DNA from: Salinigranum marinum
GTDB taxonomy: Archaea; Halobacteriota; Halobacteria; Halobacteriales; Haloferacaceae
Length of the DNA: 64,000 nt
Reading direction: 5' to 3'
Assembly (NCBI RefSeq): GCF_024228675.1
Contig: NZ_CP100462.1
Coordinates: forward strand, 62,001 to 126,000
Made by a program: the position numbers and the translations under genes. Positions 32,659-41,077 of this stretch are shown here, one piece after another. The first letter of the stretch is position 1. Every line of letters starts with the position of its first letter. The notes under the pieces were generated by a model, which did not search any database, was not told the DNA's origin, and was given only the letters and a program-made list of their open reading frames with translations.

Positions 32659-33861
32659 ATGAACCAACGGATCAGCGCGGCCGACAGGCCCGAAGCCGAC
32701 CGCCGACAGTCGGGAACGGTGACGCTCTGGTACTTCATCGGCGCGCTCGCCGTCGGCGGTGCCGAGCGAACGCTCGTCGACCTCGTCAACAACGTCGACC
32801 GCGAGCGGTACGACGTGACAGTCTGGACGCTGTTCGACGAGAACGTCCTCGCCCCCGACGTCGACCCCGCGATCCCGATCCGGACGCTCGGCGTGCGGAG
32901 CGTCGGCGGGGGCGACACGTTCGTCGGCGGGGTCGCGAACCCACTGGACTACGTCCGTGGCCCCCTGCGGTTCCTGCGGGCCGTGCGCCGGGAACGACCC
33001 GATGTCGTCCAGTCGTTCCTGTTCGTCGATAACACGATCGCCCGCGTCGCCGGCCTGTTCTCCCCCGAGACCGTCGTGGTGACCGGCGCGCGCGGCCTGC
33101 AGAACCGGACGAACCCGCTCGTCCGCGCCGTCGACCGTCTGCTCATTCCGCTGTCGGACTACATCGCGTCGAACTCGGCGTCGGGCGCGGCGGCGTACGT
33201 CGACCGCGGGGCCGCCCCCGACCGGGTCGGCGTCGTGTACAACGGCCGCGACCTTGACGCGTTCGTCGACGCGGAGCCCGCACCGCTCCGCGAGCAGTTC
33301 GACGTCCCCGCCGACGCGCCGCTCGTCGGCATGGTGAGCCGACTCCACCCGATCAAGGGCCAGCCGGATCTCGTCGCCGCGTGGCCGGCCGTCCGGTGCG
33401 CGGTCCCCGACGCCCACCTCGTGTTCGTGGGTGATGGCCCCGAGCGCGCGGCGCTGGAGGCGGCGGTCGCGGCCACGGGCGAGACCGCGTCCGTCCACTT
33501 CACCGGGAACCGCGACGACGTCCCGGGGGTGCTCGCGGCGCTCGACGCGTTCGTCTTCACCTCCTACCGGGAGGGGCAGTCGGGCGCACTCTTGGAGGCG
33601 ATGGCCGCCGGCAAGCCGATCGTCGCCACCGACATCGTGGAGAACCGTGAACTCGTCTCCGATGGAGAGACGGCGGTGCTCGTCCCGACCGCCGAGCCGG
33701 CGGCGCTGTCGGCGGCGATCGTCGGACTGCTCCGCGACCCCGCCCGCGCCGCCGCACTCGGGGCGGCGGCGCGGGCCGACGCGATCGCACGCTTCTCGCT
33801 CGATCGGATGGTCGAGAACTTCGAGGCGTTGTACGAGTCGGTCGTCGCCAGCGACGACTGA
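32659..33861 (+). CDS. GT4 family glycosyltransferase
   Basis: 400 residues from ATG 32659 (402 from GTG 32653). It has the GT-B pattern: WYFIGALAVGGAERTLVDLVN, VVYNGRDLDAF, MVSRLHPIKGQPDLV, FVGDGPERAAL, YREGQSGALLEAMAAGKPIVATDIVENRELV. It is related to, but clearly different from, the convergent neighbour and is more like enzymes that build exopolysaccharide. The N-terminal ~22 residues are hydrophilic and may be partly untranslated. A 364-bp A/T-rich gap follows. Confidence 0.92.
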   Translation: MNQRISAADRPEADRRQSGTVTLWYFIGALAVGGAERTLVDLVNNVDRERYDVTVWTLFDENVLAPDVDPAIPIRTLGVRSVGGGDTFVGGVANPLDYVRGPLRFLRAVRRERPDVVQSFLFVDNTIARVAGLFSPETVVVTGARGLQNRTNPLVRAVDRLLIPLSDYIASNSASGAAAYVDRGAAPDRVGVVYNGRDLDAFVDAEPAPLREQFDVPADAPLVGMVSRLHPIKGQPDLVAAWPAVRCAVPDAHLVFVGDGPERAALEAAVAATGETASVHFTGNRDDVPGVLAALDAFVFTSYREGQSGALLEAMAAGKPIVATDIVENRELVSDGETAVLVPTAEPAALSAAIVGLLRDPARAAALGAAARADAIARFSLDRMVENFEALYESVVASDD

Positions 33862-34225
33862 CCGACCGACTTGCCCGGCGCGACCCGACGTGTCGGCGTC
33901 TCACTCGCCGACCGGTCCGTCCGCTCGTCCCGTATCCGGGCCGCCGCGCTCGGGGGAGAACGGCCCGCGAATTCGCACCTCCAAGAGAATCACATGTGAG
34001 AACTACAGGAGTTCGAAGAGATCAACGAACGTGAAAGTCAGTCGATAGTAAAACAGGTTATTCGATAATTATAGTTCTAATGGTCGTCGAAAACCGTTGG
34101 ATAGCGCCGGTGCCGACTGAAATCACACACGGCCGTGAGAATTACACTATTACTTGAAATTCACGGATCTCTGAATACTTTTCGAACAATAAGTTTATGT
34201 AATTAAGGTCGTCATAACCGAGTGG
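33862..34225. other. 364-bp A/T-rich intergenic region
   Basis: From about 33990 the base composition falls well below the surroundings, with CACATGTG at 33991-33998, GGTTATTCGATAATTATAG near 34055-34073 and the promoter of the next gene at its end. No gene is seen. Low G+C next to a polysaccharide locus is compatible with transferred DNA or with a large control region. Confidence 0.5.
34191..34200 (+). promoter_or_regulatory. TATA-like box of the Tat/PPC-like gene
   Basis: AAGTTTATGT sits 26-35 nt before ATG 34226; leaderless initiation is expected. Confidence 0.5.
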
Positions 34226-34960
34226 ATGGCACGCGACACGCAACGAGACTCCAGCCGATCCAAACCGGAACGCATCCGGCTGAGCCGCCGCTCGTACCTG
34301 AAGATGAGTGGGACGGCACTCGCCGTGACGGCGGCCCTCGCCGGCCACGACGCCGCCACGGCCGTTCCCGAAGAGGCGGCGCTCTCGCTCCACGGCTACG
34401 GGGGGATGCCCGTCGTCGAACAGCACGGCTCCGAAACCACCAACGCCCTCGCGGGTGCGACCCGAGCGGACCTCTCGACAGTAAGCGAGACCGAACCGAA
34501 CGACACCAAAGCGACCGCACAACACGTCGGGGTCGGCTCCACGGTCGACGCGACGCTCGCGGACGCCGAGGTCGACTGGTACGCCTTCGAGGCCGCGCGG
34601 GGGAGTCGGGTCGTCCTCGAACTCGACCGGGCGACCGCGTCGGGCATCGCCGCGCTGATCCTCTACGGGCCGGAGGGCGACTACGTCGACTTGCGCTACA
34701 CGGGCAGCGACGCCCCCGCGCGGGTCGACCTCGACGACGCGCCGGTGTCGGCGACCTACTACGCACAGGTGGTCGACATCCAAGACGGTAGCGGCGACTA
34801 CACGCTCGGCGTGACCGACGGGGAGGAGGCAACATCCACCGCGACGCCCACCCCGACACCGACACCGACGCCCACCCCCACCCCCACCCCGACGCCGGTC
34901 GACGACTCGTTCGGGGAGCAGGGCTACGGCGAGTACGGCTACGGCGGCATCACCCAGTAA
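34226..34960 (+). CDS. Tat-exported protein with PPC-like domain, Thr-Pro linker and GYG tail
   Basis: 244 residues. A twin-arginine motif (LSRRSYLKMSG, about 18-28) and hydrophobic helix direct export. A ~115-residue beta-sandwich follows that begins TEPNDTKATAQHVGVGSTVDATL and has VDWYAFEAARGSRVVLELD, the pattern of bacterial pre-peptidase C-terminal (PPC) or DVUA-like domains. A Thr-Pro repeat linker then leads to a short Gly-Tyr-rich tail (GEQGYGEYGYGG). The linker looks like a cell-surface spacer and the tail like an adhesive or sorting end. It starts like the small Tat protein at 17462. It is the first gene of the trio with the tail-fibre-like and beta-helix genes. Confidence 0.82.
   Translation: MARDTQRDSSRSKPERIRLSRRSYLKMSGTALAVTAALAGHDAATAVPEEAALSLHGYGGMPVVEQHGSETTNALAGATRADLSTVSETEPNDTKATAQHVGVGSTVDATLADAEVDWYAFEAARGSRVVLELDRATASGIAALILYGPEGDYVDLRYTGSDAPARVDLDDAPVSATYYAQVVDIQDGSGDYTLGVTDGEEATSTATPTPTPTPTPTPTPTPTPVDDSFGEQGYGEYGYGGITQ
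34848..34897. repeat. Thr-Pro-encoding simple repeat
   Basis: About eight ACC/ACG-CCC/CCG units in a row encode the Pro-Thr linker. A similar Val-Gly-encoding stretch appears at the C-terminus of the GT-C-like gene. Such repeats often vary in length between strains. Confidence 0.85.
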
Positions 34961-34965
34961 GACAC

Positions 34966-34987
34966 GATCCGCGACGGCACGCGGATC
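34966..34987 (+). terminator. 8-bp hairpin just after the Tat/PPC-like gene
   Basis: GATCCGCG (34966-34973) and its complement (34980-34987) flank a 6-nt loop, 5 nt after the TAA. It separates the Tat gene from the 101-aa gene by a possible partial terminator or processing site. Confidence 0.45.
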
Positions 34988-35035
34988 ACGACGAGGCACG
35001 CGAACCAGCAAGACGGCACACGAACGCACGAGACC

Positions 35036-35341
35036 ATGACGGACAACCACGAGTACACGACACCCGAGCCCGGAACGCTCGACTGGCACAGACCCCTGAA
35101 CGACAACTTCGCCAAACTCGACACGGACGTCGAGATCCGCGGCCCGGACGCGGACCGATCGGCCTACGAACCGAAGGCGGGCGCGAAGTACTTCGCGACG
35201 GACACGCGGCGGGTGTACGTCGGCGACGGCAGTTCGTGGAGCCACGTGGGCGACGTCGCGAAGCTCCCCGGCGACGTCTACGTCGGCTCGACGGAACCCG
35301 CCGACGCGTCCGAGGGCGACATCTGGATCCAGACCGAGTAG
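35036..35341 (+). CDS. 101-residue protein resembling phage tail-fibre modules
   Basis: 101 residues, no signal peptide. It opens with PEPGTLDWHRPLNDNFAKLDTDVEIRG, a segment seen at the N-terminus of haloarchaeal proteins next to beta-helix genes, and continues with KYFATDTRRVYVGDGSSWSHVG and a C-terminal TEPADASEGDIWIQT. The last two patterns recall the small folded units of tailed-phage fibre or baseplate proteins. The next gene starts 7 nt after its stop. Function is unknown; a trimerisation or attachment adaptor for the beta-helix is inferred. Confidence 0.75.
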   Translation: MTDNHEYTTPEPGTLDWHRPLNDNFAKLDTDVEIRGPDADRSAYEPKAGAKYFATDTRRVYVGDGSSWSHVGDVAKLPGDVYVGSTEPADASEGDIWIQTE

Positions 35342-35347
35342 TTCGCC

Positions 35348-37276
35348 ATGACGACGTACTACATCGACCCGGCCGACGGGAGCGACGCGAACGGCGGGAC
35401 CGCGGTCGACGACGCGTTCGCCAGCTTCGGCCCCGTCGAGAGCGACGGCGCTCACTCGCTGGGCCCGGGCGACACGGTCAAACTCCGCGACACTGCGGTG
35501 CTGTACCCGTCCTCGAAGCCGGTGTGGTGGCAGACTGCGGGCACCGCCGCCGAGCCGATCACGGTCGAGGCTTACGGGGACGAGCGCCCGGTGGTCGACT
35601 GCTCGAACTACGACGGCCACGGCATCGACCTGTGGGGCGTCCAGCACATGATCTGGCGCGGCATCGAGGTGCGCAACGTCGGCGAGAACGCCATCCGGTG
35701 TTCGGGCACCGACGGCCAGGCCGCCCGCGAGTGCACGTTCGAGGGGATGGAGATCCACCACTACGGGAAGACCTCCGAGTGGAACGGCAACGCGCTCATC
35801 TTCTACGGCCGGTCGTACGACCACACAGTGCGCGACGTCGTCGCCCACCACGGCGGCGACAGCGGCGACTCCGACGGCTTCTACATCGGTGGCTCGAACA
35901 GCGCCGGCCGGAGCGGCGGACACACGTTCATCCGGTGTGAAGCGTACCGCAACGCCGACGACGGCTTCGACTTCTTCGACAACGACCCCGACCGACCCTC
36001 GGTGCTGATCGACTGTCTCGCCCACCACAACGGGACGGACGGCGAGGGGGCGACGGGCGACGGCAACGGCTTCAAGACCGGCGGCGGCTGGGAGACGGGC
36101 GGCAACGTGCTCAAGCGCTGTCTCGCCTGGGAGAACACCACGCGCGGCTTCGACACCAACGGCTCGTCGGTGCGCAACGAGTTCCTCCACTGCACCGCGT
36201 GGAACAACGGCACCTACGGGTTTCACTTCACCGGCGACGACGTCCACTACGCCCGCAACTGTGCCTCCTTCGGCAACGGGAACGCGGCGGTCGGCTCGCT
36301 CTGGAACGCCGACAGCGCCTCGAACACGTGGGACCTCGACATCGAGCGCGCGTCGTTCGTCACGACCGACGCCGACTCGTCGGACTTTCTCAGACCGACC
36401 GCGGACAGCCCGCTCGTCGACGCCGGCACCGACGTCGGCATGGACTTTTCCGGTGATGCGCCGGACCTCGGTGCCGTCCCCGCGGGGGAGGCGGTCGAAC
36501 CGGCCCCGGCGGCGACGCTCATGGTCGGCGACGGCGGGAGCTACGTCGAACCGGTCGGCGTGCGCTACTTCGACGGCGACTCGTGGACGGGTGCGGCGAT
36601 GAGCGTGATGAACGACGGGGGGTTCGTCGGGGCGATCGAGTCGGTTCCGTACGACGGGGCGACGGACGGCTCGTCGGGATCGGGCTCCGGCGACGGTTCG
36701 GACGACGGCTCCGGTACCGAGCCGTCGGGCGTGCTCGAAGACTTCGAGGCCGCGGATCCGCTGTCGAACTACGCCGGCGACACCGGGACGTTCTCGGTCT
36801 CGTCCAGCCGTCCGTTCGCGGGCGACGGCTTCCTCGAGTCGGCCGGCAAGGGCGCGGTCTGGCACACGGGTCTCGACACGGAGCTCGGGGCGACGTACGA
36901 CGCGCGCGTCTGGCAGTTCGCCGGGACGTTCGCTCGGCTGCTGTGCTGTATCGACGAGGCGTCGACCGGCGCGGCCGACCTGTCGGGCTACGGCGTCGAG
37001 GTCGACTTCGGCTGGAGCAAGGAGCTCTCGATCGTCCGGTACGACGACGGGGTGGCCACGACGCTGGCCACCACGACGTGCGAGCAGTACCCCGAAGACT
37101 GGAACCGGGTCACGTTCTCCGTCGGCGCGGACGGCGCGATCACTGCCACCGCGTTCACCGAGGGCGGGAGCGAGTTCGCGACCGTCTCGGCGACGGACAC
37201 GACGTACGCTGGCGGAACGCTCGGCTTCGGTACCGACAACTCCTCGGTCGGCTTCGACGACCTCCGGAAGCGCTGA
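35348..37276 (+). CDS. right-handed parallel beta-helix protein, pectate-lyase-like
   Basis: 642 residues, no signal peptide visible. The N-terminal YYIDPADGSDANGGT motif starts many beta-helix proteins. A long solenoid follows (about 40-380), with recurring Asn/Gly-rich rungs (NNGTYGFHFTGDD, CASFGNGNAA) like polysaccharide lyase family 9 and right-handed repeat families. After a Gly/Ser-rich linker (about 435-460) comes a ~175-residue jelly-roll-like module (LEDFEAADPLSNYAG … GTDNSSVGFDD). Sugar binding or cleavage is likely from the fold. It follows the 101-aa gene by 7 nt. Without its own signal it may be exported with the neighbour or stay on a particle. Confidence 0.83.
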   Translation: MTTYYIDPADGSDANGGTAVDDAFASFGPVESDGAHSLGPGDTVKLRDTAVLYPSSKPVWWQTAGTAAEPITVEAYGDERPVVDCSNYDGHGIDLWGVQHMIWRGIEVRNVGENAIRCSGTDGQAARECTFEGMEIHHYGKTSEWNGNALIFYGRSYDHTVRDVVAHHGGDSGDSDGFYIGGSNSAGRSGGHTFIRCEAYRNADDGFDFFDNDPDRPSVLIDCLAHHNGTDGEGATGDGNGFKTGGGWETGGNVLKRCLAWENTTRGFDTNGSSVRNEFLHCTAWNNGTYGFHFTGDDVHYARNCASFGNGNAAVGSLWNADSASNTWDLDIERASFVTTDADSSDFLRPTADSPLVDAGTDVGMDFSGDAPDLGAVPAGEAVEPAPAATLMVGDGGSYVEPVGVRYFDGDSWTGAAMSVMNDGGFVGAIESVPYDGATDGSSGSGSGDGSDDGSGTEPSGVLEDFEAADPLSNYAGDTGTFSVSSSRPFAGDGFLESAGKGAVWHTGLDTELGATYDARVWQFAGTFARLLCCIDEASTGAADLSGYGVEVDFGWSKELSIVRYDDGVATTLATTTCEQYPEDWNRVTFSVGADGAITATAFTEGGSEFATVSATDTTYAGGTLGFGTDNSSVGFDDLRKR

Positions 37277-37321
37277 GTTCCGACGCCGACGGGCCGCTCC
37301 GAACCCGAACGACCGAGCCGA

Positions 37322-39259
37322 TCAGGCGGCCCCGGTCGGACGGGCCGTGGCGTTTTCACTCCCGGTCCCGACCCCGACCCCGACCCCGACACCGGCAGCA
37401 GCGGCCGCCGGCGCCGGCTTGTCGTCGGTCCAGCGGACGAACCAGCCCTCGAACCCGCCGTTGGAGTAGATCTTCTGGACCGTCCGGTCGCGGCTCATCC
37501 GGTCGAGCGTCGCCCGATCGTGGAGGAACAGTTCCTCCCGCTGTGTGTCGGTGAAGAAGGACGAGTCGAGGTACCGCCGGTCGAACTCCTGGGTGGCGAG
37601 GTACCCCGTGCCGTAGCTGACCGACGCCGAGGTGGCGGTGTCGTAGCCGAGCCCCGGCGTGAGCGAGAAGCGCTCGTACCGCGGGTCGTCGTCCGTCCGC
37701 ATGAGCGTCCGGTCGTGTCTGACGTCGCTCGCGGCGGTGGTGTAGTACTGGGTCTTCTGGGTGAGCGAGTGCGACCGGACGACGTGGTCGCCGGTAGCGT
37801 GTTCGAGCAGGAAGAACGCGCCCTCGTACTCGCTTTGGGTCATGTGTTTGTTCGGGTCGTACACCGTGAAGGCCCCAAGAACCGACGCCGAGAGCAGGAG
37901 ACACGTCACCGCCACGGCGACGGCGGTGCGGACGAGACCCGGCCGCCACGACAGCACCCGGACGAACAGCAGCGCCGTCAGGATCATCGCCATCAGGATC
38001 ATGTACCGCGAGATCCGGATGGGGCCGTTGGCGACGAGCGACAGCCCGATGAACGCGACGGCGATCCCCGCGCCGATGACGAACTCGGTGGCGACGTAGC
38101 TCTCGGCGTACCGCGGACGGCGACGCAGCTGGTCCGCGAGCACGAGCAGACAGACGACACCGGCGATCGCGAAGAGAACGAAGACTGCGCCGTACAGTTC
38201 GACGAACCGGACGACGATCTCGTCGGGGGTGAGCACCGTGTTCGCCAGCAGGTCGGCCTGTTTGTCGGCCGCGCTCTCGCCCTCGGCGGCGAAGACCTCG
38301 CGGATGTTCTCCTGGGTGCGGGGGAAGCCGATATACCAGATGAACGTCGCCGGGAGGATGGCAAAGGCCAGCCGGGCACGGAGGGTGCGGACGCGGTCGC
38401 CGCTCACGAGCCGGTAGCCGTGGCCGAAGGCGTAGGTGCTCGTGATGAGCACCACGAGGAGCATCGCGGTCACTGGGTGGAAGAAGACCATCGCGAGCCC
38501 GTACACCGTCGCGAGCGCGACGTAGCGCTGGGCGTTGGTCCGGCGACCCCGTTCGAGCATCAGCAGGACGAGCGGGAAGAGCAAAAACGAGAGGATCGAC
38601 GGGTGTAGCTGGGTGTAGAACTTCGAGAAGACGAGCGGCATCCCCGCGGCGATGCCGAAGGGGAGGCCGGCGGGCGTCCCCGTGAGTTCGCGGACGAACA
38701 GCCCGACGCCGCCGATGAACACCAGCGCGAAGACGAACGGAACGAGGCTCACGAGCGACTCGACGGGGACGCCGACGAGCACGAGTTCGGTGAAGAGGAA
38801 GTGCTCGTGGGGGTAGAAGACGCGTTCGGAGAGCAGGCCGCTGTAGACGAGTTCTTTCACCGCGGTGAGGTGAAACAGCGAGTCGGACTTGCCCCGGCCG
38901 TAGAGGAAGTAGCCGCGGACCATCGGCAAGGAGAAGAGGACGCCGTACTGCGCCGCGAGCAGGACGAAGCCGTGTTTCCAGTAGCCGCTGCCGGTCGCGC
39001 CCGAGCCGACGAACGTGACGAGGAGCGCGGCGAGGCCGACGCCGAACGCGACCCAGAAAGTGAGGGGAAACGCCTCGATCAGCGACGGCTCGTACGCCGT
39101 CGCCGCCGGGAGCGCCACGACGTAGCCCGAGAGGACGACGACGCAGACGGCCGCGGCGACCACGGCCGCCCGCTGGGCGGTTCGGCCGTAGAGCACGGAG
39201 ACGGTCGTGGGGATGAGCGTCACCTGCCGCCGCGTGGGCGTCAGGAGATCAGGAGCCAC
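37322..39259 (-). CDS. large polytopic membrane protein, GT-C glycosyltransferase-like
   Basis: 645 residues with about 12 hydrophobic helices. Between helices 3 and 4 lies YGRGKSDSLFHLTAVKEL, an acidic-residue loop of the type used by GT-C membrane glycosyltransferases. After the last helix (about 470) there is a ~150-residue extracytoplasmic part with EGAFFLLEHATGDHVVRSHS, and a low-complexity Gly-Val/Ala tail. Membership in the GT-C superfamily is inferred, not certain; DUF2206/6541-like polysaccharide enzymes are an alternative. Start is GTG 39259; no upstream in-frame start exists. It is convergent with the beta-helix gene, 45 bp between stops. Confidence 0.75.
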   Translation of the reverse strand: MAPDLLTPTRRQVTLIPTTVSVLYGRTAQRAAVVAAAVCVVVLSGYVVALPAATAYEPSLIEAFPLTFWVAFGVGLAALLVTFVGSGATGSGYWKHGFVLLAAQYGVLFSLPMVRGYFLYGRGKSDSLFHLTAVKELVYSGLLSERVFYPHEHFLFTELVLVGVPVESLVSLVPFVFALVFIGGVGLFVRELTGTPAGLPFGIAAGMPLVFSKFYTQLHPSILSFLLFPLVLLMLERGRRTNAQRYVALATVYGLAMVFFHPVTAMLLVVLITSTYAFGHGYRLVSGDRVRTLRARLAFAILPATFIWYIGFPRTQENIREVFAAEGESAADKQADLLANTVLTPDEIVVRFVELYGAVFVLFAIAGVVCLLVLADQLRRRPRYAESYVATEFVIGAGIAVAFIGLSLVANGPIRISRYMILMAMILTALLFVRVLSWRPGLVRTAVAVAVTCLLLSASVLGAFTVYDPNKHMTQSEYEGAFFLLEHATGDHVVRSHSLTQKTQYYTTAASDVRHDRTLMRTDDDPRYERFSLTPGLGYDTATSASVSYGTGYLATQEFDRRYLDSSFFTDTQREELFLHDRATLDRMSRDRTVQKIYSNGGFEGWFVRWTDDKPAPAAAAAGVGVGVGVGTGSENATARPTGAA

Positions 39260-39308
39260 GGTCGACGCCTCCGGAGATGGGTGTCGGGCCGCGAGAGAGG
39301 AGAGTCAC
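39249..39308 (-). CDS. possible 19-codon leader ORF overlapping the GT-C-like start
   Basis: GTG 39308 opens a 19-codon frame whose TGA (39251-39249) lies inside the first codons of the GT-C-like gene, 8 nt past its GTG. A CATTACAAT box sits 24-32 nt before 39308. The layout copies that of the glmU-like operon. GTG starts on 5' mRNA ends are rarer, so this could be chance. Confidence 0.22.
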   Translation of the reverse strand: MTLLSRGPTPISGGVDRGS

Positions 39309-39331
39309 GGCGGGAGTAGGGCGGAGTCGGG

Positions 39332-39340
39332 CATTGTAAT
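39332..39340 (-). promoter_or_regulatory. TATA-like box of the GT-C-like gene
   Basis: Minus-strand ATTACAATG, 73-81 nt before GTG 39259 and 24-32 nt before the leader GTG 39308. Confidence 0.4.
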
Positions 39341-39666
39341 GGAGCGAGTAACCGTCCCGGATGCCGCGTACCGCCCGCTCTGGCCACCGGCAGGGACGCC
39401 GTACCACCGGCTCGGGACGCGGATCGTGTCCGCCGCGAGCGCGTGGGAACAACGCCGGCGGTGGACCGGACCGCGGACACGTTCAAAAAGGACAAATCTC
39501 AGAATGATATGCTACCGGCCGTCGCCTCGGCCGGTGCCGAAATCGGGCAGTGTCGTACAGAACCGACCGGAGAAAACACAGAACGGTCCATCGACAACCA
39601 CGACCGGGTTGTGTTCACGGCCGTACCGTCGTGAACGACCGTGACAGAAGTGTCAGGGAGATAGAA

Positions 39667-39675
39667 AACTTATAT
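39667..39675 (+). promoter_or_regulatory. TATA box of the 35-codon microgene
   Basis: AACTTATAT is a strong archaeal TATA match 27-35 nt before ATG 39702. Confidence 0.55.
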
Positions 39676-39701
39676 CCGAGTAAATCTTTTGTGCGAGTGT
39701 A

Positions 39702-39809
39702 ATGTACTGGAAGCACAAGCGAAACCGGTCGACGGCCGAGGCGAAGAAGCACGAGCCCCGCACGGGAACCAGGTGGTCCTTCGTCGCGGCGGCCGTCACC
39801 ATCGCGTAG
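39702..39809 (+). CDS. 35-residue basic microprotein candidate
   Basis: From ATG 39702 to TAG 39807-39809. The peptide starts MYWKHKRNRSTAEAKKHE and ends in a hydrophobic WSFVAAAVTIA. Thirty-three of 35 codons end in G or C, as in real genes here, although the immediate flanks are A/T-rich. A TATA box at the right distance implies a leaderless mRNA. Lys/Arg-rich N-terminus with hydrophobic end fits a membrane-associated small protein; no family is recognised. An overlapping minus-strand frame lacks these signals. Confidence 0.55.
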   Translation: MYWKHKRNRSTAEAKKHEPRTGTRWSFVAAAVTIA

Positions 39810-39922
39810 ACGCCCCCCGGCCCTCGACAGTCCGGAACGCCCTTTCTCACCGGAGTGAACCAGCGCGACGAGCGGCGGCGCGGTCGCGGCCGACCGGAGC
39901 GACGGCCACGCGCCGGCGCGCC

Positions 39923-41077
39923 TCAGAACTGGTCGCGTCGCCAGTGGGCAACGAGTTCGCGGTCGCCCGTCCGCACGACGACCCCGGGAGCGAGCGCGAG
40001 ACCCCGCGGGCGCGTGTCGATCGGCGGGCGCCAGCGCTCCGTCCCGTCGGGAGCGACGCCGAACAGTCGACGGTCGGTGGCGACGAACACCCCCGCGGAC
40101 GTCGCCACGGGACCGGCGCTGAAGCGCCGACCGACGTCGCCGCCGTCGGGGAGGCCGAACGTCCAGCGCTCGCGGCCGTCGAGCGAAACCGCCGACAACC
40201 CTGAGCGTTCGAGGAGGTAACACCGGTCGCCGGCGACCGCGAGCCCGGACGGGGACGCGACCGGCACCGACCACTGGTCGACACCGTCTTCGAGCGACAC
40301 CGAGACGAGGCCACGCTCCGAGGCGGCGAGGAGCCGGCCGTCCGTCACGACCGGCGGGATCCGACGGACGGGACCGAATCCCGCGTCGCGTCGCGTCCAC
40401 CGCACGGTGCCGTCGGCGGCGACGGCGACGACTCGTGGGCGCGAGTGTCCGAGTTGGACGACGGCGACGCCGGACGAGACCGCGAGCACGGCGTCGCGGG
40501 CGACCGCCGGGGACGACCCCTCCGTGTCCGTGTCGTCGGATGCGGCCGCGGGCGCCCGGTCGCTCTCGACGACCGGCGTCGTCCACCGCCGCGTCCCGTC
40601 GGTGTCGAACGCCGCGAGCCTCCCATCGTCGGCGAGGGCGACGACGCGGTGGCCGTCGCTGTCGACCGCCACGGGCGACGCGTCGAGGGCGGTCCGCCAG
40701 CGCTCCGTTCCGTCTGCCCCCACCGCGACGAGCGCGGTCTCGGTGCCGAGGTAGGCGCTCGACTCGCCCGCACAGTCACGGCGGATGACTTCGGTGGTGG
40801 TCGCCGCTCGCCGCTCCCCGTCCATGGGGTCGTACGCGGTGACGACGCCGCCGTCGAGCCACGTCTCCCGCTCGACGTCGTACCGCCGGACGGAGCGCGA
40901 GACGGCGAGCACCCCACCCGACGGCCCGTAGACAGCCTCGCCGTCGCCGAACGCTCCCGTCGCGTCCGACGTGGTCCAGCGGACGTCGCCGCCGCCGGGG
41001 CGGTAGCCACAGCCCGCGAGTGCCGCCAGGCCGAGCGCGCCCGCGAGGAGCCGACGGCGGGGGACGCGCCACGTCAC
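39923..41077 (-). CDS. PQQ-like beta-propeller lipoprotein
   Basis: 384 residues, GTG start. Three Arg residues (VPRRRLLAGALG) precede a hydrophobic stretch and lipobox LAGC, so Tat or Sec export with lipid anchoring is likely. The mature protein is a chain of PQQ-like blades with the recurrent VVALADDGRLAAFDTDGTRRW pattern and Trp-rich strands, like BamB or quinoprotein propellers but without recognisable cofactor residues. Its start overlaps the htpX stop as GTGA, so the pair is co-translated. A protein-assembly role next to the HtpX protease is inferred. Confidence 0.85.
   Translation of the reverse strand: MTWRVPRRRLLAGALGLAALAGCGYRPGGGDVRWTTSDATGAFGDGEAVYGPSGGVLAVSRSVRRYDVERETWLDGGVVTAYDPMDGERRAATTTEVIRRDCAGESSAYLGTETALVAVGADGTERWRTALDASPVAVDSDGHRVVALADDGRLAAFDTDGTRRWTTPVVESDRAPAAASDDTDTEGSSPAVARDAVLAVSSGVAVVQLGHSRPRVVAVAADGTVRWTRRDAGFGPVRRIPPVVTDGRLLAASERGLVSVSLEDGVDQWSVPVASPSGLAVAGDRCYLLERSGLSAVSLDGRERWTFGLPDGGDVGRRFSAGPVATSAGVFVATDRRLFGVAPDGTERWRPPIDTRPRGLALAPGVVVRTGDRELVAHWRRDQF

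Larger units (their letters stand above)
39260..39701. other. intergenic region upstream of the GT-C-like gene
   Basis: Holds the leader ORF and TATA-like box of the minus-strand gene (39249-39340), then GC-poorer sequence with no convincing gene (a 63-codon frame at 39443-39634 has a mixed codon pattern), and finally the promoter of the microgene at 39667-39675. Confidence 0.55.

Noticed and set aside
34848-34897. Short regular repeats that could suggest a CRISPR array
   Set aside because: They are in-frame Thr-Pro codons with no spacers.
34142-36865. A 907-codon frame on the minus strand opposite the Tat/beta-helix trio
   Set aside because: Valine/Arg-rich shadow of genes with clear domains on the plus strand.
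39653-39850. A 65-codon minus-strand frame over the microgene
   Set aside because: Poor codon bias in the A/T-rich half and no promoter; the plus-strand microgene explains the sequence better.
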